DNA from: CAKOSP01 sp964370755
Lineage (GTDB): Bacteria; Bacillota_I; Bacilli_A; RF39; UBA660
Direction of reading: 5' to 3'
Assembly: GCA_964370755.1 (NCBI GenBank)
Contig: CAYJKL010000003.1
Coordinates: 1 to 64,000 of the forward strand
DNA length: 64,000 nt
In this document: one piece after another, positions 14,927-23,866 of the stretch
Layout: each line of letters starts with the position of its first letter
Numbering within the stretch: position 1 is the first letter of the stretch
The notes under the pieces: generated by a model
The model's database searches: none
The model's input: the letters and a program-made list of their open reading frames with translations, nothing else
Told to the model about the DNA's origin: nothing
Made by a program: the position numbers and the translations under genes

Positions 14927-15359
14927 GGTAGGATTTACTACTGGTGTATTCGATATGCTCCATGAAGGACATTTGAATTTGTTATATAATGCAAAGAAAC
15001 AATGTGATTATTTGGTAGTTGGAGTTAATGTAGATGAAATATCTATAAAATATAAAAACAAAAAACCAATAGTAACGATAGATGAAAGAGTAAAAGCAGT
15101 AAAAGAACTTGAATACGTTGATGAAGTAATAATATGTGATAATGTAGATAAACTAGCGTACTATGATTTAATTCGTTATGATGTTTTAATAGCAGCAAGC
15201 GATAAATTAAATAAAAATCGCTGGAAATATTATGAAGATGAAACAAAAAAAATAGGAGTCGATATAATATATTTACCATATACAAGTGGAATTAGTTCTA
15301 CTATATTAAGAAATGAAATTCTTTCTAGAAATTTGACAAATCAAATTAAAGTGATATAA
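14907..15359 (+). CDS. Cytidylyltransferase-like nucleotidyltransferase (TagD/GCT type)
   Basis: A 150-residue enzyme of the cytidylyltransferase family. FTTGVFDMLHEGHLNLL has the HxGH nucleotide-binding motif (about residues 10-26), and YTSGISSTILR near the end matches the signature (R/K)TxGISTT of CTP:glycerol-3-phosphate and CTP:phosphoethanolamine transferases. It should activate a small phosphorylated alcohol with CTP. The start is GTG at 14907 within the previous gene, with only a weak AAAGAG upstream, so translation is probably coupled. Its pairing with dCTP-deaminase-like proteins is a cytidine-nucleotide theme; the substrate is unknown. Confidence 0.82.
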   Translation: MQTKKYKVGFTTGVFDMLHEGHLNLLYNAKKQCDYLVVGVNVDEISIKYKNKKPIVTIDERVKAVKELEYVDEVIICDNVDKLAYYDLIRYDVLIAASDKLNKNRWKYYEDETKKIGVDIIYLPYTSGISSTILRNEILSRNLTNQIKVI

Positions 15360-15369
15360 TAATTTTAGA

Positions 15370-15571
15370 AATGCGAAAAAAGAAGTAGTAATAAGAGTGC
15401 TATAATAAAGTGAGGTTACGGGTAGTGCAAGTAATTTTATAGTCTTATGAATGAATCTTTATAGCAGGAGTAAAAGCCCGCAGCTTATGCGTTAAAAAAG
15501 AAGTGATAGCCAAGCTATAAATAAGGTGGTACCGCGGATAATAATTCGTCCTTATATTAGTAGGGCTTTTT
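15370..15571 (+). promoter_or_regulatory. T-box riboswitch of argS
   Basis: The conserved T-box AAGGTGGTACCGCGG is at 15523-15537. An AGTAGTA element near 15384 marks the 5' side of stem I, and GCTATAA...TTATAGC can pair as a stem I helix. After the T-box come an anti-terminator/terminator region and a T7 tract (GTCCTTATATTAGTAGGGC-T7 in pieces, 15549-15571). Uncharged tRNA binding to stem I and the T-box would permit read-through into argS. I could not assign the specifier codon with confidence. Confidence 0.9.
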
Positions 15572-15593
15572 TTATTTCAAGAAGGAGAAAAAT

Positions 15594-17282
15594 ATGTATA
15601 TTGAAGAATTAAAAAAAATATTAAGTGAAGCATTTAAAAAATCAGGTTATGATGTAGAAGTAGGAGTTACAGTATCAAATAAACCAGAACTTTGTGATTA
15701 TCAGTGCAATGATGTATTTAAAACAGCTAAATCATTTAGTGAAAATCCTATAACTTTAGGAAATAAAGTTGTAGAAACTCTAAAATCATTTGAAGAGTTT
15801 GATGCTTTTTTTAAAGAAGCTGTATTCTGTCCGCCAGGATTTATTAATTTAAAACTAAGTAACACTTTCATAAACAAATATTTAAGTTTTTATCAAAGAA
15901 ATTTTAAAGACTGCATTATGAAAACTAAGAAAGAAACTATAGTAGTGGACTACGGTGGACCAAACGTTGCTAAACCACTGCACGTAGGACACATGAGAAC
16001 AACAAATATAGGTGAAGCAGTTAAAAGGCTTGTAGAATACTACGGACATAATGTTATAACAGATGTACACCTTGGAGATATTGGTCTTCAAATAGGACAA
16101 GTAATTTACAAAGTCCTAGAAGACAATATATCTCCCTCTGATTTAACGATAGACTACTTAGATAAAGCATACCCATACATGAGTAAACTTTGTAAAGAAG
16201 ATGAAAATATAAAAGAAAAATGTGCATCAATAACTAAAAAACTTCAAGAAGGAGAAAAATTGTATGTAATTTTATGGGAAAAAATATGCGAAATATCTAT
16301 TGCAGATATGAAAAAAAGTTATAAAAAGCTAGGTTCTCAGTTTGATTATTGGTATGGCGAATCTCACTCATTAAAATATATTGATGAAACATCTGAAGTT
16401 TTAAAAAATGTAATCGAAGAAAGCGATGGAGCTTTAGTAATACATGTAAAGGAAGATTCAGATAAAAATGAAATGCCTCCTCTTATTTATAGAAAAAGTG
16501 ATGGAGCATATTTATATGGTACAACTGACCTTGCTACAATTTACATGAGAAAAAAAGAGTTTAATGCAGACAGAATAATATACGTTACAGACTTAAGACA
16601 AAATCTACATTTTAAACAAGTGTTTAGAGCAAGCGATAAGGGTGGTTTATTTCCATCTGAAAATTTAGAACATCTAGGATATGGAACTGCAAATGGTGAA
16701 GATAATAAACCTTATAAAACTAGAAGTGGTGAAAGTCCTAAGTTATCAGAGTTAATAAATGATACTACAAATATATTTATGAATAAGCGAGAAGAAAACA
16801 AAAATTTAAGCGAAGAAGATTTACTACTAATTACTAGATCAATTCTTAAATATGCAGACCTTCAAACAACTTATGAGAAAGATTATATATTTGATTTAAA
16901 TAAGTTTTCAGATGTAACCGGTAAAACAGGGCCTTATCTACTATATACTTACTTACGAATAAATAAAATATTAAAAAGTGCAGAGTATACTAAAAATTTG
17001 TCAGATAATATTTACAACGAACATGATTTAAATTTAAGATTAATGTTATTAGAATCAACTAAATTACTAGATTTAGCATACTCTGAAAGAAAACCAAATT
17101 ATATATGTGATTACTTATATAACTTAGCAGCATCAGCAAATCTATTTTATACAAACAATGCAGTATTAAGTGAAGAAGATATTATCAAGAAAAATGATTA
17201 TTTAAATATTTTAGACTTAACTAATTTTATATTAAAAGACTATCTTAATATATTAGGTATAGATATACCATCTGAAATGTAA
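15594..17282 (+). CDS. argS: Arginyl-tRNA synthetase
   Basis: Class I synthetase, 562 residues, that charges tRNA-Arg. An N-terminal Add1-like domain (about 1-100) precedes the catalytic core with VDYGGPNVAKPLHVGHMR (HIGH-type motif HVGH at about 128). ArgRS-typical motifs GTTDLAT, KTRSGE (replacing a canonical KMSKS) and GKTGPYLLYTYLRI follow. A DALR-type anticodon-binding domain ends the protein. AAGGAG lies 8 nt before the ATG. Controlled by the upstream T-box, so expression rises when arginine-charged tRNA is short. Confidence 0.96.
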   Translation: MYIEELKKILSEAFKKSGYDVEVGVTVSNKPELCDYQCNDVFKTAKSFSENPITLGNKVVETLKSFEEFDAFFKEAVFCPPGFINLKLSNTFINKYLSFYQRNFKDCIMKTKKETIVVDYGGPNVAKPLHVGHMRTTNIGEAVKRLVEYYGHNVITDVHLGDIGLQIGQVIYKVLEDNISPSDLTIDYLDKAYPYMSKLCKEDENIKEKCASITKKLQEGEKLYVILWEKICEISIADMKKSYKKLGSQFDYWYGESHSLKYIDETSEVLKNVIEESDGALVIHVKEDSDKNEMPPLIYRKSDGAYLYGTTDLATIYMRKKEFNADRIIYVTDLRQNLHFKQVFRASDKGGLFPSENLEHLGYGTANGEDNKPYKTRSGESPKLSELINDTTNIFMNKREENKNLSEEDLLLITRSILKYADLQTTYEKDYIFDLNKFSDVTGKTGPYLLYTYLRINKILKSAEYTKNLSDNIYNEHDLNLRLMLLESTKLLDLAYSERKPNYICDYLYNLAASANLFYTNNAVLSEEDIIKKNDYLNILDLTNFILKDYLNILGIDIPSEM

Positions 17283-17286
17283 ATAG

Positions 17287-17310
17287 CGAGGGAAAAACTC
17301 TCGTTTTTTA
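17287..17310 (+). terminator. Terminator of argS
   Basis: CGAGGG, loop AAAAA, CTCTCG (one G-U pair), T6. Confidence 0.8.
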
Positions 17311-17376
17311 TGTGGAAAAAATATAAATGAATTTACACATTCTTAAAAATAAAATATGCAATGATTATAAAAGTGC

Positions 17377-17405
17377 TTGATAAAGATATTTAACTATGAT
17401 ATATT
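17377..17405 (+). promoter_or_regulatory. Promoter before the degenerate SipW-like gene
   Basis: TTGATA (17377-17382), 17-bp spacer, TATATT (17400-17405) with an extended TGA. Confidence 0.5.
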
Positions 17406-17451
17406 TATAATAGACAGACAAATGTAAAAAGTTTGTAGTAAGGTGGTAATA

Positions 17452-18000
17452 ATGAAAACAATAGGAAAAATAATTAAAATAATATTAATACTAATATTCT
17501 TTGCATTTGCAATATCGATGTCAGTGCTTTTACTAAATATGAATAAAGAGTTTAGAGTTACTCAGTTTGGAGAAACATCTTTAATTATTATTGATGATGA
17601 AATAGCAAGTGATAAGTATAAAGAAGGTGACTTAGTATTAGTTGATAAAAAACCTTTATCAAAAACTAGTGCTGGAGATGAAATATTTGTTTTCCAAATA
17701 CAAGAAGATAACGTAGTAACAATAGAAGTTGGTACAGTAGGAGCTGTTTATGAAGATGAAGATGCGATATCAATGGAAAATGGTGCAACATACTCTAGTA
17801 AATTTATCGCAGGTCATGAAACGAAAATTTATGAAGGTTTAGGAACTTATATAAGTATACTTCAATCTACATGGGTATTCTTCTTTGTTATAGTAGTACC
17901 ATGTTTCTTAATATTTATTTATCAAATATATTCACTAGTGGTAGAAATAAAATATGGATCAGATGAACCGAAAAAAAGTAGTAGCAGTAGTAAATGGTAA
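17452..18000 (+). CDS. Signal peptidase W-like protein without catalytic residues
   Basis: A 182-residue S26-type fold: N-terminal membrane helix (about 5-28), extracytoplasmic beta domain, and a second helix near the C-terminus (about 138-162) with a Ser/Lys tail (SSSSSKW). KYKEGDLVLVDKK matches the GDlvlv box of SipW. The preceding TGSMxP serine motif is absent (FGETSLIIIDDE), and no THxI histidine motif is seen. It is probably a non-catalytic paralog, perhaps a scaffold or regulator for the two complete SipW-like enzymes of this locus. ATG at 17452 follows AAGGTGG by 5 nt. It has its own promoter and terminator. Confidence 0.65.
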   Translation: MKTIGKIIKIILILIFFAFAISMSVLLLNMNKEFRVTQFGETSLIIIDDEIASDKYKEGDLVLVDKKPLSKTSAGDEIFVFQIQEDNVVTIEVGTVGAVYEDEDAISMENGATYSSKFIAGHETKIYEGLGTYISILQSTWVFFFVIVVPCFLIFIYQIYSLVVEIKYGSDEPKKSSSSSKW

Positions 18001-18013
18001 ACTACTTTTTTTT
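17972..18013 (+). terminator. Terminator overlapping the gene end
   Basis: AAAAAAGTAG pairs with CTACTTTTTT around a 20-nt loop, ending in T8. It encodes the Ser-rich tail of the preceding protein. Confidence 0.65.
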
Positions 18014-18145
18014 ATGAGTAAAACAAAAATAACAAATTATCAAGAAAAACATATTTTTATAAATGATTGAAAAAGAAATTTTTGCGGTCTTTACGTAAAA
18101 TTTTGAAATTGGAAAAAATTTATTGTTTTTTTTTAATTTAAGTAA

Positions 18146-18174
18146 TTGTCAAACCGTGTCGATTGTGGTAAACT
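18146..18174 (+). promoter_or_regulatory. Promoter overlapped by two Spo0A-like boxes
   Basis: TTGTCA (18146-18151), 17 bp, TAAACT (18169-18174) with extended TGG. TTGTCAAA (7 of 8 matches to the 0A box TTGTCGAA) and GTGTCGAT (6 of 8, at 18156-18163) are 10 bp apart, the usual tandem Spo0A spacing. Confidence 0.5.
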
Positions 18175-18210
18175 TATATAGTAGTGTAACTATAGAGTAG
18201 GAAGGTAAGT

Positions 18211-20607
18211 ATGATACAAAAGAAATTAAAACAGCTTAGTAAGGGTAAACTTGGTAATATCATGCTAGACGTTCTTATATTTTTATTCGGAGTTATTTTA
18301 CTAATTTCAGTTTATAATGTTGTACAGGTAAGAGTCTTGGGTAATGATTATTCAAGTTTTTTTGGGTATTCGATATTTGAAGTCCAGACAGGGAGTATGG
18401 AACCAGAGATAAGTAAGGGTGATTGGATAATAGTAAAAGAAGGTGATACCTTTGAACTTAATGACATAGTTACTTTTAAACAAGATGAAAATTTTATCAC
18501 CCACAGAATTATCGAAAGGTATAATGAAACATTTATAACGCAAGGTGATGCGAATAATAAAGAGGATGATCCGATAGTCTTATCACAGATAGTCGGAGAA
18601 GTAGTAGGTGTTATACCTCTATTTGGGTTCTTTAGAGTAACGTTATTTAATCCATATGTGCTTATAGCACTTATATTAACGCTATATATATTTAATATGA
18701 ATTTAGAAGGTAAAAGAGGGAATAAAATGATTGGTAAGATAAAAGATTTAATTAAAAAGTTTATTAATGATAAACCTGAGAGTAAGAAAAAAGATTCTTT
18801 CTTTGCAGACGATGATAAAGGTAAGTCATTTGAAAATATTGAGAAGAAAAAATTTAGTTTCATTGAAAAAGTAGAAGATCACTCTGGAGATGAATTTAAA
18901 ACAGATGAGGAAAAAGCTAAAGAAGAGCGCATTGAAGAAGAATTAAGTAAAACAATGTTCTTTAGAAAAGTAACAGTAAATGAAGATGAAGAAATTGAAG
19001 AAGTCGAAGATGAAGAACCAGAAGAAGTAAAAGAAGATGATTATGAAGCATTTACAAATTACATTCCAGAGCACGAAGAAGAGGAAGAAGAAATAGTAGA
19101 GCAAGCGCCAGCACCAGTGCAAGCACCTTATGCTCCAGTATATGAAGCCCCAAGAGAAAATTTAAATGATTATAGTAAGATAACAATACCCGTAGATGAT
19201 GAAGCTCCATTTGCAAGGTCTGTAAGAGAAGAAATAGAAGAAGATGAAGAGGAAGAAGATGATTACGAAGAAGAAGTAATCAAAAGTACTCCAAAAAGAG
19301 CTCGCAGAGAAGTAAAAGATACTATAATAGAATCAGATGAAATTGAAGAATCAGAAGATGATGAAGACGAAGATAAGGTAAAACTTGAAATGATCTTTAG
19401 CAAACCAGAACACAAGAAAAGTAAAAATATTATTTCTAGATGTATGTCAATTAAAGAAGAAGAAATTTTAGAAATAATTGAAGTGATAATGGATCAAACA
19501 AAAATGCTAAGTAATGAAGCAAGTATTAAAAAAGCATTAATTAAATCTTACATAGAAAGTAAGTACTATAATATATTTAGTGATAGTGTAGTATCACTTG
19601 AAAGTAAGAAAACAGTAAAAAAACTTAGATATTTAGTAGACGACAAAACAACAGTAATAAGTGAAGCAAATGGTTTTAGTAAAAGTGAAAGAACAAACGC
19701 TAAAAAGACTCTTGCGAGAATAGGGTTTGCACTTGAAGAAGATGCAGCAAGACTTGCTAAATTATATAGTGGAAACGACAGAAGTTATGAAGTAAAACTT
19801 GAAAAATATGTTATGTTAATGATGTTAGTTGCAAAACTTGAATATTTAATAACAGTAGATCTAAATATGAAACAAAGAAAAATATTATACGCTAGAGAAA
19901 TAATTAAATTTATTAGTGATTATAGTATAGATAACGATAATTTAGAGTCAACAATGAGAAGTGTAATACATTCTCAAAAAGCACACAGAAGTGCAACTAA
20001 GTACTTCCTAGAAAAATTAAACACTGAAATGTTTGAACTTGTATATAATCAGTTTAAGACAGATAAAAATAAATTCTTAATTGATCTTAAACATAATCTA
20101 ACATTTAGTAGTGCATATAATGATGATATTATAGATAGAACTTATAAAGAAGGAATAGTATCAGAAAATAAACTAAATGTAGAACTTGCGCTTCTTCAAG
20201 CAAGACTTGCGAGTGATATGATTAGTCAAAACTTTAGTAATGAATATTTAGTATATGTACCAATTTCGCTTTGTAAAAAAGAAAGTAAACTTGAAAGATT
20301 ATTTAGACAAAATAATGAAGAGTACGCTAAGAAAAATGTACTATATTTAATAGATTACGATGAATTTATGAAACATTCAGTTGTAATTAAAAATTTAAGA
20401 AAAAATGGATTTAGAATTTCTGCTTTGATTGGACCAGGAACTGCGTTTACAAGTAAAAACAAAACAAGTTTAGGTTTATCAGAGTATATCTTTATAGATA
20501 AAAGTGCTGGAGTTGGAGAAATTGAAAAAATAATTTTTGATAACTTCAAGGACAAAATAATGAAAGAAGATATTTATTCTAAATTAGAAATAGTAGGAGA
20601 AGAGTAG
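18211..20607 (+). CDS. SipW-type signal peptidase fused to a large cytosolic region
   Basis: A 798-residue protein, about four times the usual SipW length. Residues 1-170 are a complete SipW-like signal peptidase I: helix about 17-40, VQTGSMEPE with catalytic Ser62, GDWIIVK, FITHRI with His98 (SipW/ER-type His instead of Lys), FITQGDAN, and a second helix about 150-166. A basic segment, then an extremely acidic, Pro-containing low-complexity linker (about 245-405), lead to a folded, mainly helical region (about 410-790). Its last part (VLYLIDYDEFMKHS... KNLRKNGFRISAL) faintly recalls a degenerate EAL domain. Topology puts residues after 170 in the cytosol. It starts a five-gene operon running to 25093. 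GGAAGGTAAGT precedes the ATG. Confidence 0.82.
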   Translation: MIQKKLKQLSKGKLGNIMLDVLIFLFGVILLISVYNVVQVRVLGNDYSSFFGYSIFEVQTGSMEPEISKGDWIIVKEGDTFELNDIVTFKQDENFITHRIIERYNETFITQGDANNKEDDPIVLSQIVGEVVGVIPLFGFFRVTLFNPYVLIALILTLYIFNMNLEGKRGNKMIGKIKDLIKKFINDKPESKKKDSFFADDDKGKSFENIEKKKFSFIEKVEDHSGDEFKTDEEKAKEERIEEELSKTMFFRKVTVNEDEEIEEVEDEEPEEVKEDDYEAFTNYIPEHEEEEEEIVEQAPAPVQAPYAPVYEAPRENLNDYSKITIPVDDEAPFARSVREEIEEDEEEEDDYEEEVIKSTPKRARREVKDTIIESDEIEESEDDEDEDKVKLEMIFSKPEHKKSKNIISRCMSIKEEEILEIIEVIMDQTKMLSNEASIKKALIKSYIESKYYNIFSDSVVSLESKKTVKKLRYLVDDKTTVISEANGFSKSERTNAKKTLARIGFALEEDAARLAKLYSGNDRSYEVKLEKYVMLMMLVAKLEYLITVDLNMKQRKILYAREIIKFISDYSIDNDNLESTMRSVIHSQKAHRSATKYFLEKLNTEMFELVYNQFKTDKNKFLIDLKHNLTFSSAYNDDIIDRTYKEGIVSENKLNVELALLQARLASDMISQNFSNEYLVYVPISLCKKESKLERLFRQNNEEYAKKNVLYLIDYDEFMKHSVVIKNLRKNGFRISALIGPGTAFTSKNKTSLGLSEYIFIDKSAGVGEIEKIIFDNFKDKIMKEDIYSKLEIVGEE

Positions 20608-20611
20608 TTTT

Positions 20612-22123
20612 ATGGAAACGATATTTAAATTTGTATATGAATTTTTTGCTATCTTTGTTGATGGCATAATCACAATGTTTGAAGGTTTACTACAGTTATT
20701 TAACTTTGGTAGATATATAAGCATAATTAATAGTTATAGTGAGAACTTCGATGGCCCTCAGTGGTTATTCGTAGTAATCGCTATAATTATACTATTAGCC
20801 TTTGTAGGGTTAATAGGTTTCTTAATATATTTATATGTTAAGAGATTTATAAGAAATAAAAGTGGAAAAATCAGTAATGATTCACTTTTAGAAGAAATTG
20901 GAAAGCTTAATGAGCAAGTTAGAAAACTTATGAAAGAAAAAGATGAGTTAATGGCTATGAAAGTTTCACAGCTTGGACTTAATCCAGATGAAGATGGAGA
21001 AACTAATCCAGAAGATGAAATCGATGAAGAAACAAAAGAAACAGCACATAGATTTCCAAAACTTGAACTTATCGATGAGCATTTTGCAGGTTATGCACCA
21101 GTAAATTACAATAATAGTTTTTCACTTAAGGAACTTGCAGATAACTTAAGAGCCTTTGCGGCAAGTGAACTTAAATTATATTATGAACCAAACCTAATAT
21201 ATACATTTATAGCAGGTCTTGCATCAAGTAGACTTATTATACTTCAAGGTATATCAGGAACTGGTAAAACATCACTAGCATATGCTTGGGGTAAATTTGT
21301 AGGTAACGATGCAATAGTGGCATCTGTACAACCTTCATGGAAAGATAAAACTGAATTTTTAGGATATTTCAATGAATTTACAAAGAAATTTACTGAAACG
21401 GAAGCTTTAGGAGAAATTTACGCAGCAAATTATGATGACAATGTACATACAATCATCCTAGATGAAATGAACATTGCTAGAGTAGAATATTACTTTGCAG
21501 AGATGTTATCAGTACTAGAAATACCAGCTAGAGAAGAGTGGATAGTAGAACTTGTTACAAGTGGATGGACACACGACCCAGCAAAAATGGATAATGGTAA
21601 AATATTACTACCAGGAAACCTTTGGTATATAGGTACAATAAATAACGATGATTCAACATATATGGTAACTGATAAAGTTTACGATAGAGCAGTACCTATT
21701 GATATCAACAAAAAATGTAGTCCATTTGAATCTCGTCATCAAGAAGCTATTCAACTTAATGCAACATATCTAGAAAATTTATTTGAAGAAGCAGGTAAAA
21801 ACGTAGTAGTTAGTAATGATGCACTAGATAAACTTGCTAAAATAGACGATTATGTAATTAATCACTTTAGAATTGCATTTGGTAACCGTATTATGAAACA
21901 ACTTAAAACGTTTGTACCAGTATATGTATCATGTGGTGGTAATGAAATGGATGCTATAGATTACTTTATAGCTAGAAAAATACTAAGAAAATTTGAACAA
22001 CTTAATATCGCGTTTATTCGTGATGAGTTAGATCCATTTATTTCATTCTTAAACAAAGAATGTGGTAAAGGGGTTATGAAAGAGTGTATAGAGTTTATTG
22101 AGTATATTAAAAAATCAATATAA
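20612..22123 (+). CDS. Membrane-anchored McrB-like AAA+ ATPase
   Basis: A 503-residue protein. One or two N-terminal membrane segments (the clear one about 50-75), a coiled segment (about 88-115) and an acidic linker precede an AAA+ domain of the McrB clade. Walker A is LQGISGTGKTSLA (about 208-220), Walker B with the McrB-typical TIILDEMNIARVEYYFAEML (split, about 278-297), and sensor GTINNDDSTYMVTDKVYDRA. McrB proteins are ring-forming motors that drive McrC nucleases in type IV restriction. Here the motor is tethered to the membrane and sits in a surface-fibre locus beside a DUF2357 protein. It follows the SipW fusion by 4 bp. DNA restriction seems unlikely for a membrane-bound form, but this is inference. 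Confidence 0.85.
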   Translation: METIFKFVYEFFAIFVDGIITMFEGLLQLFNFGRYISIINSYSENFDGPQWLFVVIAIIILLAFVGLIGFLIYLYVKRFIRNKSGKISNDSLLEEIGKLNEQVRKLMKEKDELMAMKVSQLGLNPDEDGETNPEDEIDEETKETAHRFPKLELIDEHFAGYAPVNYNNSFSLKELADNLRAFAASELKLYYEPNLIYTFIAGLASSRLIILQGISGTGKTSLAYAWGKFVGNDAIVASVQPSWKDKTEFLGYFNEFTKKFTETEALGEIYAANYDDNVHTIILDEMNIARVEYYFAEMLSVLEIPAREEWIVELVTSGWTHDPAKMDNGKILLPGNLWYIGTINNDDSTYMVTDKVYDRAVPIDINKKCSPFESRHQEAIQLNATYLENLFEEAGKNVVVSNDALDKLAKIDDYVINHFRIAFGNRIMKQLKTFVPVYVSCGGNEMDAIDYFIARKILRKFEQLNIAFIRDELDPFISFLNKECGKGVMKECIEFIEYIKKSI

Positions 22124-22141
22124 TAAAAGGGAGGCTTGATT

Positions 22142-23278
22142 ATGGCTTTAGAAATTAATAAAGAAACAGATGAGGATATTAAGAAGATAAGTAAGGAGTT
22201 TTTCTCCAAACTTTCTTCTAATATGCATTACAAATCTAAAATAAAAGGCGACGCAATAAACTTTGAGTGGTTAGATATAGTAGAGAATGCTTGTCCTTAT
22301 ATAGATAACGTTGTTAGAAATCCAAAACTAATTTTAATTAACGAAGCTGAGGTTGAGCTAATTGAAAAAGCTAAAAAGATTAATGTGGAAAGTATTAGAG
22401 ATTTAGCAATACATACTTATAATATCAATGATATTGATAAAAATGGAGATGTAAGACCTAATAAAATACTTAATATAAGAAGTGAAGAAACATATAATAT
22501 ATATGAAAATAGATTCTTATATACAGTTATCTACTTTTTAGCTAGATTCATAGTAAAAAAGGAAAAAGAACTTGATGAACTATTAATTGATAGAAGTAGA
22601 AGTCTAGAATACGCGGGTTATACAAAAATTGGCGGAGAAGATGTGAATATAAAACTACAAATCAAAGCAACAGATTCATCAAGACTTGGTCCTGATAAAA
22701 AACTGCTAGAAGAAATCGAAAAAGTTAGAGCAAGAATTAGAAGAGTAAAAGATTATTTAACTGGATGGCAAAGAAGTGAACTTTTAAAAGCTCTTGAAAG
22801 AGCAAAAGTTAAACTAGTAAATCCTCCAATTAAAAAAACTAATATAATTCTTAAAAATCCGAATTTTCAAGAATCAGTTAAATTATGGAACTTTTTATAC
22901 AATTATGAAGAAAATAGTGGAGATAAGAAAAATAACTTAGATACTGATGGAAATGATTTATTACTAGGTCTTTTGGATCACTCATACTTGGTAGACTATT
23001 ATGTTATGGACTCAGTATGTAAAACAAAAAAAGATTCAAAAGAAAAATTATCTGAATATGCTTTAGTCCTACTTCGTGATGAATTAAAAAGAATAATAGA
23101 TTTGTTTAGAAAATGTGGACTTAAAATAACTGATGAAGAAGTTTTAAGACTTATAGCAGAGCAAATGATGGAATCTAAGAAGTCGAAATCTAAAGGTAGT
23201 GATGCTAAAGATGACATAAAAAATAAATTCCAAGAATCTATGGATAACTATTTAGAAAGGATACAAGAATATTTGTAA
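22142..23278 (+). CDS. DUF2357/McrC-like partner without visible nuclease
   Basis: A 378-residue cytosolic protein. The central stretch RPNKILNIRSEETYNIYENRFLY (in parts, about 105-130), preceded by RNPKLILINEAEVELIEKA, resembles the DUF2357 domain found N-terminal to McrC-like PD-(D/E)xK nucleases and typically next to McrB ATPases. After a coiled, basic middle (RARIRRVKDYLTGWQRSELL) the C-terminus is helical and Lys/Ser-rich. I find no PD-(D/E)xK motif, and length is shorter than nuclease-bearing relatives. ATG at 22142 follows GGGAGG by 7 nt; an upstream TTG overlaps that site. It probably couples the AAA+ ring to an unknown target. Confidence 0.65.
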   Translation: MALEINKETDEDIKKISKEFFSKLSSNMHYKSKIKGDAINFEWLDIVENACPYIDNVVRNPKLILINEAEVELIEKAKKINVESIRDLAIHTYNINDIDKNGDVRPNKILNIRSEETYNIYENRFLYTVIYFLARFIVKKEKELDELLIDRSRSLEYAGYTKIGGEDVNIKLQIKATDSSRLGPDKKLLEEIEKVRARIRRVKDYLTGWQRSELLKALERAKVKLVNPPIKKTNIILKNPNFQESVKLWNFLYNYEENSGDKKNNLDTDGNDLLLGLLDHSYLVDYYVMDSVCKTKKDSKEKLSEYALVLLRDELKRIIDLFRKCGLKITDEEVLRLIAEQMMESKKSKSKGSDAKDDIKNKFQESMDNYLERIQEYL

Positions 23279-23287
23279 GGTGATTAT

Positions 23288-23851
23288 GTGAAAAAAATAA
23301 AACCAATTAAAATAGTAGGTTGGCTAGTTAAAATATTTCTATTTATTATATTAATTGCTTTTATTTTATCTGTATTCCTGCAAAGATTTAGCAATAATGA
23401 ATTCTCATTTTTTAATTATAGAATATTTAGTGTACTAACAGGTAGTATGATACCAAAATATAATGTAGGTGATATTCTTATTAGTAAAGAAGTAGACCCA
23501 GAGGAAATAAAAGTAGGGGATTCTGTAAGTTATCTTGGTAAAGAAGGTGACTTTAAAAATAAAGTTGTTACACATGATGTAATAGAAATAGTAGAAAATG
23601 AAGACGGAACACTTAGTTTTATAACACAAGGTGTTGCAAATGATTATATAGACCCAGTTGTTGATGAGGACCAAATATATGGTATTGTTACTAGTAAAAG
23701 TTACATATTATCAACAGTATATGGGATAGTAAGTACTCCAACAGGTATGTATTTATTCATTATTCTTCCCATACTTGGTATTATAGGATATGAAGTAGTA
23801 TCAAGAATGATAGAAAAAGAAGATAAAAGAAGAAATACGAGGGATTTTTAG
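23288..23851 (+). CDS. sipW: Signal peptidase I, SipW type
   Basis: A 187-residue complete SipW/ER-type signal peptidase: N-terminal helix (about 10-32), SVLTGSMIPKYNVGDILI with catalytic Ser53, VVTHDVIEI with catalytic His96, FITQGVANDYIDP, and a C-terminal helix (about 152-175). In Bacillus SipW processes TasA and TapA, the matrix-fibre proteins; here a TasA-like gene follows after 15 bp. The start is GTG with AAGGTGAT 6 nt upstream. It is the compact counterpart of the fused enzyme encoded at 18211. Confidence 0.9.
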   Translation: MKKIKPIKIVGWLVKIFLFIILIAFILSVFLQRFSNNEFSFFNYRIFSVLTGSMIPKYNVGDILISKEVDPEEIKVGDSVSYLGKEGDFKNKVVTHDVIEIVENEDGTLSFITQGVANDYIDPVVDEDQIYGIVTSKSYILSTVYGIVSTPTGMYLFIILPILGIIGYEVVSRMIEKEDKRRNTRDF

Positions 23852-23866
23852 AAAGAGGTGAATATA

